Assembly: GCF_024713975.1 (NCBI RefSeq)
Contig: NC_091097.1
Location: 10,236,361 to 10,300,360, forward strand
From: Paralichthys olivaceus
Lineage: Eukaryota; Chordata; Actinopteri; Pleuronectiformes; Paralichthyidae
Length of the DNA stretch: 64,000 nucleotides
Direction: 5' to 3'
Under the pieces are notes generated by a model. That model worked only from the letters and a program-made list of their open reading frames with translations, was not told the DNA's origin and did not search any database. Every line of letters starts with the position of its first letter. The first letter of the stretch is position 1. Below, in pieces: positions 49,901 to 61,805 of the stretch. The position numbers and the translations under genes were made by a program.

Positions 49901-51897
49901 TTTTTTCTCCATAGTAAATTTCTCAATTAGTCAAGGGTTGTAGAAACACATCAAAATTATATACAATGATGTCTCACATTACTCGCCATAATCAGATCAT
50001 CAATGATAATAGTATCAGACTTGAATTCACCTCTTGACCTGCCCTGCTTTGACGCATGGTCTTACAATTTACGGCTTAATAAGAGCCTCTGCTTTAGACA
50101 ACAAAGGGAAGTGAGCCATCGTTCTTGCAGAGCCCTGTCCACCCGAATGTGTCCTGAGACTCCAAACAAGCACCTTATTGTCTACGGGACGTTTGACATT
50201 CTCTCGTTAAGTAAGAGGAGAATCTCACATACAGCGTGTCCTAACAACATGTGATCCCCATCTAAATAGTTTCCACCATGATATCAGCCTGAATCACGAC
50301 GACAAAAGGCTGCATTGTATGTCCTGATGTCGACATGGGCTGAACAAGGGCCTGGTCGAAAAAAAAAGCAAGAGCAGGCTGAAGTTTTCATTCCTCCATC
50401 AATGGAAATGGTGAACTGAGCAAATTCTCTGCTGGGATAATGGAGTTATCTCCATTATGTTTTAGCAGAGACCTCATATTGGAGGTTAATGGTTGAAAAC
50501 TATAACTGAGCACCACAGAGTGTCAGGTTGGATCTAATCAATCAACAGGAATAAAAAATACCTTACAAAAGGAGCGCCATGGGCTCTGTCATGTCACATC
50601 CTCTGTATGGAGACGACCACCAGCGTAGAGTAAGGTCAGATTACAGCTTATTTTACTGTGGAGCGCTGGAAGGAAGGAAGTGCAGAGCAGAGGAAGGGGA
50701 GACGTGCAAAAGAAGGCAGGAAACACACCGCAGACCGAGCGCATTCTCTGTGTCCGGTCCACACAACCACGGAAACAACAGACTCTTGCTCACATGCACA
50801 GGAACACATCCACGCGGCACACGTAAATACACACATCCCATCTCTGGCCACAATAAAGCACACATCACCGTATGCAGAAAAAAAAAAGATATTGGCTGAG
50901 GCCTGCTGCCCACTCCAGCCCTGCAGACAGAGAGCGAGAGATCTCAGGGTACTGTGACATTGAAGCTGACACATCTTTTGAAGGCAACAGATGAAGTGAG
51001 GCTTGTCGCTGTGGGACAATGGGAATTAGCTACATTAGCATGGATTGAAGCAGAGCGGAGAATGGAGGCTGTCTAACCTTTCGTGACAGAGCTTTTCAAA
51101 GTCAACCCTTAAATTGCTTTCTGAAGGCGATAAGAAACGAATTATGAGGCTGAAATCATATTAAATTAAACCATAATTTAAAATTGTGTTTCTCAGAGCA
51201 TGAACTAATCCATGACGAGTGCTTTAGAGGGGAACAAAATGCCTGATTTAAAAAGCGTTTATGAAATGCGCTCAATCCACCTGTGGTCAAAATCAAACCC
51301 ACATTTGAGTTTTAAGTACAGTGAGTATTAACTTTAGTATTTAAATGCAACATGGATAAAAAGACTAAAAACAAGAATTTTCTCTCCTCACATTGGTCCA
51401 GGTGGACTGAGCGAGTTGGAAAACCCATCTTCTTCTATTACTGCCCTGAAGCTGTCGGCCCTTCAGGGCCACAATTACTTTCTAAAAGCGCAGTAAAGCA
51501 AACCTGTCACAACAAAGACAGGTTTATATGAGGTCAATGTCACACTGATTGTGTAGACTCTCTTTCCCATTCTATACAAATACATGAGTATTAAGGATGA
51601 CTTCAACTGGATATAAATCATTCAATCTAATAATAAAATATTGAAACGGTCGACTAATATATTATTTCACTAAGACTCTGAGAGTAATTTCATTCAAAGC
51701 CTCTTTTTTAATATTTGACCAAACCTTCAAAGCAAGGTCTAATTAAGGTTTTTACACATCTCATTTTAAGCACAGGATGACATGTACGACTTGGTTCCTT
51801 AAGTCAGAGGATTTTATTTTATTTTTTGCAGAGGCAACATCCACAGAGTCCTTTATTATACTTCTCTCGATCGGAGGGTGTGGAAATAATTTTTGTT

Positions 51898-51898
<1 letters not shown>

Positions 51899-51978
<80 letters not shown>
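51899..51978. repeat. (CA)40 microsatellite
   Basis: Forty uninterrupted CA units in the long 5' intron of rhbdf1. Confidence 0.99.
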
Positions 51979-51979
<1 letters not shown>

Positions 51980-54799
51980 CTAGGCCATTTTGATAAAGCT
52001 CCCATATTTAAATTTCTTTCATCTGTTACTCTGTTAAAATTATTCTCACATGCACAAAGTTGGGCATGACTTACGGCAGATAAAAATCTTTGACAAACAT
52101 TAGGTGCTAATTCACAGCTGCAGTGTGTGCTCCAGTTCCTGCTGCTGCATGCGCTGGGAAAAACACACAGATCAACATCAACTAGAGCGGACACCTCTAC
52201 TCCAACGAGGGTGTTGAAAAGGAGAATGAAATGAACAATGTGTGTTTCTTTCTTTTCCAAAACACAGGGGGAATCTGTGGGTCAGACGGTTACTCACTGT
52301 CACCGTATTGGGACACAAATGTGGGTCATGAGGTGTTTTGGCAAAGGCTGTGAAGAACGTCAATGGTAGAACAATGACTCAGATAAATATGAGGTGAAAT
52401 GACGGTCTCTGTGTCAGCACAAGTGAGAATCATTGATCGAGGCAGCACCATTTTTATGACAGAACATGTTACTCTGTACTTGCTACTGTAAATAACTGCT
52501 TTGACTAACAACAAACCCTCAACAGAAACAGCAAGAATATATGAAATTACTTCATCCATTTTATAATAACTAGAGCAGTATCTGTTCTAAACCTACCGGT
52601 TTGGAACAGGAATAGTTTTTTTGACCTGTGGTAATACAGCAGCTGCAGGACTCAGTCCAGAGAACTATGAAGCCTCACCACCGCTGCTACTGCACAAAGT
52701 GCAGAAGTTTGATAAAGCTTAGTCAGTCAGTTCAGTTTGCACAACCCAGAACTGGAGAATCAGTCACAGTTGGCAGTGTCGTGAATGTGCTGTTGTTGTG
52801 ATCGAAAACATCACTTCCACTGATGATTCCCAGACGCTGCTGCAACAGAGCTGTGGTTGCCTATTTATTCAATTATTTTTGAATGTAACCAAATGGCACC
52901 AATTTCAACACTGTACTCTCTTGGGCCCTTAACAATACACAAGCCAAGTGTGAAACTGGTAAGTTAAACAGTTCTCGAGCCACACGCAGACAGATAGAGA
53001 TTTCTCGAGCTGGTTTAAAACTTTAAAAAAAACAACCATTCTATGTATCTTCTACCAAAGGAATATCAATATAAAGAGACAAACAAGAGAGTGCGTGAGC
53101 AACTGCATTTGCACCATTCAGGATGTTATATGCACACAAAATAATTTTGTCCTGGAGTAAGATCAGTGATCGAAGAAAACAAAAACCTTTTTCCAAGATT
53201 TTTGTCTCCAACCAAAGATATGATCATCTCAAGCTAATAATCTTGGCAGGTTACTATGGTCGAAGGGGAAGCACCCAAAGGAGCATCCAGAGCTGGAGCC
53301 TGGGTCTCTGCGCTGCGATCAGGGAGGTGTAAAAGTGAGGATTAGGGAGGCAGGAGGAAGGAAGAATGAAGCCATGCAGCTGGGCCCAGAGATCTGTGGA
53401 AAACTCCCAACAAAGGCACAGGAAAACTGGGAAGGCTGGGGCAGGTCCTCTGGGACGGTCGCAGGCCCAGTGAGGGGGAGGCCTCCTCACTCCTGACGCG
53501 ACTGAAGAAAACACACAGTCTTTGTCTTTGGAAATAAAGTCCATTTTTCCCCCAAGGTTACATGGACGCTTCCTCACTCCGCTCATGGTTTGACAACCCA
53601 GGAGAATATTGTCATGCAGAAGCGACAAATGATGGGGAAATAAAACATTGGTGAGGAGACAGAAAGTCTGATTCAAACAAGATGAGAGTATAAAAATAAA
53701 AAAATAAGTGTCGAGTCCCAGAGTAGGAGTACAAACCATGACAGGCTCCAGGAATAAATTACCTCTGATTTGCATTACTTTTCAAGTTTGTTTTTGCCTC
53801 CTTCTGAGTGAACATGCTTCACAACATATTCAGCTTCAAGGCTTGATGCCTTCACTATGCCTGGGCGTGATCAACTGAGCAATATAAATTAGAGGTTTTA
53901 CATCATTTTCCCTGGCACTGGGCATTACGAGCCCTGTCAGCTAGCAAATGCAAGGGAAAGTTGGCACAAGCATGAAACAGGCAGGGGCGGTAAAAAAGGA
54001 AAGTTGCGAGCAACAGGATCAGGTACCTGCTCAAATATGCCAACGCTGCCTGGCTCGATGCCATTTCAATCAGCCCGACTGACAAACAGTAAAACACAGC
54101 CCATCATATTCACGGAAATCTGTTTGTGTAAAACAGCGACAGCTTACAAATATTAAATATTAAATATTTTTAAAAAGATGCAGGGTCGGCATGTATTGGT
54201 GACAGAGCAGCGCAGGTATTTAAAAACTTGTTGTGTTTCAAGTTCAGTCAAAACAAAGGGACATTCAGAAACAGAAACTGTAAAAGACAAGTCACAGAGG
54301 AGCCAAAACACACCCTCATTTCTGGGAAAGCTGCTGGAGTGAGTTTGGTGCATGGTATGTGATGTTGGTGGGACTGTTGAAACTGTCCAGATATAACTGT
54401 GTGTGTGTAGCTCCATTCAGGGAGCAGTCAACTTGAGTTTAGCAGTCTAGTACACAATGAGGATTCACAGCCTCTGGGCATGACGACTGACTGTGCCAAA
54501 GATAGAGGGTCGGCGGGGGGAAGTGGAGCGGCCCCGGGGGTGGGGGGTTAGCGGGGGCTATCCTATTTAAAACTGCACTATCATTGCCGCTGCAACGATG
54601 CTGGGATACTGTATCAGTCAGGGTGTTCCTTGAGCTGGTCCTCTGGCCCGACAATGATCTGAGAAGAAGTAAACAGACTCAACACGGTGCTGTCGTAGCA
54701 GCGACCGAGGCCTGCGTTGCACACTTTACACTACCGGCGTCCATGTGGATTATCAACACACAGAAAAAGCATCAAATACTGTGGATGTCTGTTCAGTTA

Positions 54800-55365
54800 T
54801 CACCTCTGCCAAAGAGGTTATGTTTTCATCGCTGTTTGTCTGACTGTTAATGGAATTACCACGAAATTTTGTGGAAAGGTGGATTATGCACCAATACAAT
54901 CACAGAGTCCATTGGCTATCATCTGACAACAAATTGGCCTCCGGGGGCAACGGCCAATAATTTTGGGCCTCTGGTGTAGACAGCGGATATTTCATTCTTT
55001 AACATTCCAAGTTTGGGTATTAGTAATACTACTAATTTCAAACTGAGCAAACTTTAGAAAGGGTTTCAATTGTTATCTGCTTCATTGAGGAAATTATGTA
55101 TTCGTAAGATACTGAAATGAACAGCACTCAGAAGCAAATTGCACTAATAGATATGAGTAATATACCTGATTTATAAAATCTGGATCTATGAATTGTTCTC
55201 TGGAAAATTGGTGAAAACGACAAAAAGGTTTATGGGTTCTTTCCTGATCCATACCACATCCTTCCACAAGTTTCTTGGTCATACATTTAGTAGTTTTTGT
55301 GTAATGCTGCTATTTAACAGACAAATGCAGATGAAAACATAACCTCCTTGACGGAAGTTGCACCT
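54800..55365. mobile_element. MITE-like element with 17-bp inverted ends
   Basis: The motif gaggttatgttttcatc at 54814-54830 recurs as its perfect reverse complement at 55330-55346, and similarity continues a few bases outwards on both sides. The inside shares motifs with the fragment at 42530-42960. No coding capacity. Confidence 0.75.
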
Positions 55366-57569
55366 CGTCTTTTTAAGTAGCTCTTTTCATCATTGAGAAT
55401 GACTTTCCTCCAATGGACAAGCTCGAAAAGGAACTGAAGTAAGAACAGTCACCTGCACAGACTAGTACCTTTCAAAGAGCGATCCTGTATCGACTTCTTC
55501 ACAAGTTGCATTGCTGTAACACAACCCTGTGTGAACTTTGAAATAAATTCCAGTGTGAAGGGATTTCACACAGTCAAGACTGCGATTGCAACATACCTGA
55601 CACTAACTGTATATTTCTGTCTTGAGGCACCAGGTAGCAGAAGATATTTATTGGGTTATCTGTGGACACGCCCTCTGAGAGCTCCTTGCACTCATAGAGG
55701 AAGATCAAAGTTCAAGGAGCCATCGCTGCTTGTCTGTGAGTGCTGCCGGGCCTTCTGGGAAAAACACACAGCATTCCCACAGCCCTGAAAATGAGCTTTG
55801 CCCTGAGGTTAACCAGCTTCAGACACCGTGTCAGTGAGAAGACAGGCGGTGGGACCAAAAACACCCTGTAACTACCAAACCCAAATTAGATGTTTTCATC
55901 TCCGCTACAGTCTAATGGTGGCTTCAACTAAACAACTGCAAACAGTTGATAGTAACCCACATTTTCAATTGAGCAGTCGCGCCTCCAACTTTTCTCCGAA
56001 CCTAAATTCTATGAATGCCGCTTCATGTAAGGGTGTCTGTCTCATGACAAATGAGGTGCTGACTGAGAGAGGGGCAGGGTGGCCCGCTGGTAGACGAAGG
56101 CCTTGGAGGCTCAGAGGTAAACCTGAAATAGCCCTGCAGCTGCATTACAGCATTACATCACAACTGACTTCACCAACATGGCTGCCGCTGCATCATGCCA
56201 CTGCCGAGATGTCATGGGATGGAAACAACTGGATGCAACGGCAATGAGTCACACATCCAAGCCGTCAACAAGGGAAGCGCTCTGGGGATCGTAGCAATAC
56301 CCAGTGTCCTGCGCGTCCATGTGGACAAGCAAGCAGCAATGGGATGATGGTCTGCACCACACGTCCTGTATAATTAAAATCAATGCACCACAACCAATGA
56401 ATGCTTTGTTGTTTTGTTTGTTTCCTTCCATCACTGACAAGGCACAATGTATCCGCTTACATTCCTGAAGACATATGCACTGCAGACACCAGAAACACAA
56501 ATTGGTTTCTCCTTTTCCACAAATACCACATTAAAAGAATGACTGCTCCTGCTCCTGACAACTTAGTGAAAACCGTGACAGCATTAAAGCCAAAAAAAAA
56601 GCACAAGCTGAACCTGTACCTGCGGGGACGAGATCAAACAATGCCTGTGGGCTTCTTCTCACCACCAGTCACTCATTAAACCATACCTGAAATGCTTTTT
56701 GAGCTATTGTCTGTTTGAGCTCAGTAGTGGGAGCAGTCGTAACTAATATATTTAGCAGTAAAGCACGCGTATTGTCTGTAAAGTAGCAGAACGAGTTGGT
56801 TAACATGCTTGACCTCTACTGCCGTGCCCCACATTAGCAACTAATCTCAGGAGACAGGAACTGTGGCAGGTTTCACACAGAGCAGATGTCGGATGTGATG
56901 AAAACTACATGACAATCTCTGACAAATCTACAATCTATCTCAATGATACTGAAAGTCATTAAGTGTTTGCTGACACTGGGTTAAAATTTGTATCCTCTTC
57001 AATTGAGTAGACAAGCACTTTTAAAAAGAAATCTAGTTTCAGTTTGAGTCAGAGGTAACAAATATCTGAAGCTGGGTTCAGTCAGAGGGACTTCAAAATA
57101 CAACTTCATGAGTCCCTGAGTTGAAATGGTGCAGCCATAAAAAAGTAAGCCTCATAGTAAGAATCATTTGAGCCGAGTGAAGAATTAGTGAGGTCAAGGT
57201 TTTGGATTTTTGGTTGTAAAATATTTCCAAAACTGATGTATCGGCAGATTTAGAAAAATAAAAACTGGCAATGATTCTTAAGATGGTGTGATATTTGTAT
57301 TTACAGTTTCCAAAATTAAACATACATGCACGTTTTCTGCATTACTTAGTTTGAAAATTAATAATGTCATTGTGTCTGTTAAAGTCTCATATCAGCCAAT
57401 TTTTATTGACCTGATTAATAGATTGGCTCCAAAGCAGATATATAATATTAGTTGATATTTAAACTTGATCGAACAGAATATGAAAAACCATGTAGAATCA
57501 GCAAATTATCCTAAATGATAGATACCAATATATATTTACTCCAATAAGTGTACTTCAATATTAGAGATA

Positions 57570-57640
57570 GAGATTACTCCTTTGAGTTTCCCTATGGGGA
57601 TTAATAAAGTATTTCTGATTCGGATTCTGATTTAACATAT
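57570..57640 (+). repeat. Retroposon tail
   Basis: The stretch 'tttccctatggggattaata' followed by 'aaagtatttctgattcggat' is like the common LINE 3' end in fish. Only the tail is visible. Confidence 0.5.
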
Positions 57641-59543
57641 GGTCACAACTAAATTCTTCTGCTCAGTAAAATGTTTTGACTCGTGACACAGATGTGTTCT
57701 GCTGACAAAACAGCCTGAGGTTATTTAGAGAAGCATGTGCTCAGCACACATGGAACAGCTCAGCCCAGTGACGCTGAGGTCTGTCCAGACCCTGGAGAAA
57801 ATGACCAGCAATCACTGAGAGTGTACACCCGTGTTCTGGAAACAGGCAGATTTCTTCTTCCTGGAAATCTATGGCGGCTTTGTGTGCGAGGACTCTGTCA
57901 TCTCATCAGCAGAGCATCAAATCTGCAAAAGAGCGGCCATTCTGGACTTAACTGTGCTCTGTTCGTAGATAAATCATCTTGAAGCGATTAGACGTGCATG
58001 TGTAAAATATCACTAGGGTGCTGATGCACAGTGCTGCTAGCTGTGTGACGCGTGGCGAAGAAATCCAGTGATGAACTCCAGTAACTGATTGTTAATAACT
58101 GAGCCACTGAGCATAAAAATCCAGCTCATTTGAAGGCAACACCATGAAGCAGTTGGACGGGACTATATGCACTTGGCCAGACTGACAGACAGATACCGCG
58201 CCATGAGTAATGCAGGCATGGCTACAGTGCTGCCCCCCAAGCAGCCCCTTACAAAACCTACATACCAGGCAGTCACCACAGGCGTACACCTGCCTCAGCA
58301 GAACTACTCTCACCTCCAAGTATGATGTACCCACATAAACACACACACATAATGGGAATATTGTCCCTCGGTTCCAGTTGGAGAAGATACAGGGGATGAG
58401 CATGACTGCCACTATCACACATCAGGGTCCTGCTTTATTGGTGTGATTACATCACCCCCAGCCATGGTCTCCCCTCCCTTGGTGTGATAAGGTTTCAGGA
58501 ACACTGGGCACACAAACCAGGCCATGTGCTCCTGTGTCCCGTCTGCCAAAATAACTCAGCAGTTTCTAATACAGTACGGCTATGGTTTCACTGCAGTCTG
58601 CCCAGGTTTTGTAGGAAACAGAATGCGCGTAACCTTTTGCCATGTCAACACGACTGAAGTTTAAGATGCAAGCTGCCGTCCTGGAGCTTTTCAAACTTCT
58701 GATGAGTCAAACCTACAGATGTTCAAGTGGGCCCCTCCACACATGTCGGGATTTGTGCCCCTTTTGTGACTGATGTGAATCACTTTGAGTCACCGCTGTG
58801 TTGAAGCCACAACTCAGAAGAAAACAAAGATCCTGAGGAGGAAAAAACACGTTCAGGTTCCAAGCTGCCGAACGCTTTGTGCTGCTCTCTCCATCAATTG
58901 TCTCCATGAATTGTGTAACTCCTGCATGAATGTAGCTTTCTATTATTATAGAAAGAGGGAACGTGTCAGGCTCGTATGTCACGAACATGAAGGAGATGAT
59001 GGTGAGTGGCATGAGAAGGTTGAAGAGGGAGGAGCTGGAGGATAACTGAGATCATGGTGTGACATGATGTGTTGCATGACTATTCCAACAGTCATCTGTG
59101 TGCATTCCTTCCTCCATCATCCTTCAGGAGATAAGAGTAACCATGAAGTCTGGCTCTAATTAAAGTCACATTAAAAAAGTAATCTATCCTTTCAGCCTGA
59201 GTCCCATTTTACACACCTCGTTATCTCCACTTCAACATAGGCTATTTCACACTTTTTAAAAAGGTGACAGGGCCTAAATTGGAACACCCCATTAAGACCC
59301 TATGAAATCACCTATAGGAGAACTCCACTACAACTGCACGGCAGCCTATTAATGATGCCCTGCTCCCTAATTTCACTCTGCATCTGGAAGGTTCCCATGT
59401 CTGACCAGGAATAATCCAGTCGACCGGTACACACAGCTCGTTTGTCCACCTCGATCACGACGCGTAAAAAGCGTGTCCACCGACGCTGCGCCTTCCGTAT
59501 GGGCGACCGCAGGAGACAGTCACGAAATAACGATCCAACTTAC

Positions 59544-59800
59544 CCTTATTACCAGCAGCTCAGACGATCCCCAGCAGTGAAACAGAGGGAGTGCGAAAGA
59601 ATTCAAAAATAAATCCGGGTCCACAGATGTTTCTCCAGTCAGTGGATGAGTGGTTGGTCACATCATCTTGACAGCGGCGCAGGAATAAAACGCGCGTCTT
59701 CGTTTTCCACCCCGCGGATGCGTAAACTGTGTGTGCGTCTCTGCGTGAATATTTTTGTTTAAAGACAAGCCCGGTGCAGTGGTGGGTTTGAATCTGGTCA
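59544..59800 (-). promoter_or_regulatory. rhbdf1: Probable first non-coding exon and promoter of rhbdf1
   Basis: On the minus strand AATAAGG is followed by the near-ideal donor gtaagt at 59543. The DNA from about 59440 to 60070 is CpG-rich. It would splice to the acceptor at 41721/41722 just before the rhbdf1 ATG. The outer end is a guess. Confidence 0.5.
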
Positions 59801-59837
59801 CTCTGGAGCGCACCGGCAGCTCAGGCAGTCCGGGAGG

Positions 59838-59927
59838 ATGTGGCCGAAATGTGGGATCTGCCGTCCGGTTCCCTGCGTCCCCGCTGCGGACAGAGCATTC
59901 CCACACAGCTCCATGGATCGACCCGGG
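59838..59927 (+). other. Putative first exon of a divergent plus-strand transcript
   Basis: A plus-strand exon with a strong donor (GGG then gtaagt at 59928) lies in the same CpG-rich block as the rhbdf1 promoter. From an ATG at 59838 it is open for 30 codons (MWPKCGICRPVPC...SSMDRPG) up to the donor, phase 0. In human and other vertebrates MPG lies head to head with RHBDF1, so this could be the 5' exon of mpg; the peptide itself is not recognised as MPG. It may also be non-coding. No matching second exon was found before 64000. Confidence 0.35.
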
Positions 59928-60220
59928 GTAAGTTTTTTTTCCTCCCCTGCCGGTTGTAGCCTAATTCAGTTTGCTGGAGTCTGTCAGCCCCGCCCTGGAC
60001 TGGAGACGAGAAGGCAAGCCCGTCAAGATCACCGACCAATCGGTGCGTACACAGGGAGGCGCTGCTTCTCCCGGTGATCGGCGGTGACTAAGCGATATTC
60101 TGATCCAGACCCAGAGGTGGGTCCTGGGACTGAAACCAGGGTTTAACAACCTCTGTGATGCACATGTTCCACAAAAACGCAGAACCAGGACGGTCCCTTA
60201 AGTCTCCACAGGTGATTTAA

Positions 60221-60568
60221 ACGTTAGAGTTTAATGTTATAATAATAAAAACAGAGGATAAACCAAACTCAACTCATGTGTTTTATTATATAAATATCTA
60301 CCAATCTGTGCATAATTAATGTATGTAATGTCATTTTTCTTATATTGTAGATGATTTCGTTTCGTGGGAGTTCAGAGGTTAAGGTCAAATCACTTGTAAT
60401 AAAAATCACTACTGCACACTACTGTCATTATATATATATATATATATATATATAATGACATTACATACATTAATTATGCACAGATTGGTAGATATTTATA
60501 TAATAAAACACATGAGTTGAGTTTGGTTTATCCTCTGTTTTTATTATTATAACATTAAACTCTAACGT
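60221..60568. repeat. Perfect 115-bp inverted repeat
   Basis: Arm 60221-60335 and arm 60454-60568 are reverse complements over all 115 positions. The 118-nt spacer ends in a (TA)n run (about 60429-60453). Arms are AT-rich with no coding sense. No clear target duplication is seen beside it. Confidence 0.97.
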
Positions 60569-60906
60569 ATATATATACACAAACAAATTAGGGAAAGATT
60601 CACATTTCTTTACCATTTATGGACAAACCGTGCAATGTTGCCACATGACTCAGAGATAATCATGACATCACATGATATCAGTGATCAGCAGGGTAACCAC
60701 ACGTAACCTCTATGCTTTCACTACATTTCTGTGAGGTGAAGTGTATACAGTTCTGCTTTATTTACTGAGTCAATGAAACAACGTTTCTTAAAATCACCGA
60801 GCAGCCACATATTACCTGTTGGCCTTGTAAATAAGCATATATTTAAAAGATAGATGGATACATTGGATTAGAGAAAATGGAGCTGTTCAACTGCATCATG
60901 TAACAC

Positions 60907-60913
<7 letters not shown>

Positions 60914-60958
<45 letters not shown>
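60914..60958. repeat. (CTG)15 trinucleotide repeat
   Basis: Fifteen CTG units on the plus strand (CAG on the minus), about 1 kb from the probable divergent promoter. Confidence 0.97.
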
Positions 60959-60959
<1 letters not shown>

Positions 60960-61469
60960 GTCTAATGAAAAGACCATTATGGTGCATTCCATCATAGTTT
61001 CAGTGAAAGTTCAAATGCACCTGGGAATATTCTGCAGTGGAGAGATGGATGTTAGGAAGCCGATGGTCACTGAGGTGCTGACAAGGGGCACCATGTACAC
61101 AGCTCTCCTCAGATGAGGTTTCAGTGCACAAGAGGCTCATGTTCCTGGAAAACGTCTCCTTCATGGTTGCTTTGATGCATTTCTCGATTAAGACACTCTC
61201 CCCCAAGCTTGGCAGCCTGTGCATTTCTGCCATAAAACTAAAGGAAGACATAACATGGTCTCATTTTCATACTGACAGAGCCCATGATTTGTTTGTGTGT
61301 CTAGAACAAGGAATCATATGAGAGGCTGACTGCTTTATTATTCAGTTGATCCAGAAAAAAACTGAGCAGTACAACTTTTTCAAGGGCATGGTGGAGGAAT
61401 TATTGAGATCCTTTATCAAAGTCAAAGCTAAAAATATGCAATTAATTACCCATCCATGCATGATCATTT

Positions 61470-61805
61470 GAGGGTCTCGGTGGGGGCTGGAGCCAATCCT
61501 AGCTGACATTGGGCGAGAGGCGGGATGCACCCTGGACAGTTCACCAGCATATCTCAGGGCCAACATACAGAGAGAAAAGACATTCACACTTATATTAACA
61601 CATTTAGATTTACAATTGAGAGTCTCCAATTAACCTCAGCCTGAAACTGCATATACTTGGACTGTGGGAGGAAGCCGGAGTACCAGAAGAAAACCCACAC
61701 AAACGCAGGGAGAACATTCAAATTCCACACAGAAAACCCCGGCCAAACCAGGATTCAGGCCGGGAACTGTTCGCTGTGAGTCAACAGTGCTAACCACTAT
61801 ACCAG
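61470..61805 (+). repeat. L2-like LINE 3' fragment
   Basis: It contains 'caccctggacagttcaccag', 'gggccaacatacagagag', 'ggactgtgggaggaagccgg', 'gggagaacattcaaattcc' and a 'gctaaccactataccag' end, the known order of a fish L2-like LINE 3' region. It is the most complete of the three copies in the window. Confidence 0.8.

Larger units (their letters stand above)
41694..59543 (-). other. rhbdf1: Long 5' intron of rhbdf1
   Basis: 41694-41721 is 5' UTR of the first coding exon. From 41722 to 59543 I recognise no coding exon. The stretch holds repeats listed separately, a CT run near 44900-44918, and scattered conserved-looking but unassigned DNA. A possible minus-strand donor (gtaaag) near 48496, with CpG-rich DNA at 48550-48660, could mark an alternative 5' exon. 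The reading as one intron depends on the donor at 59543. Confidence 0.5.

Noticed and set aside
51761-51983. Frames coding for Cys-Val or Thr-His repeats
   Set aside because: They are translations of a CA microsatellite.
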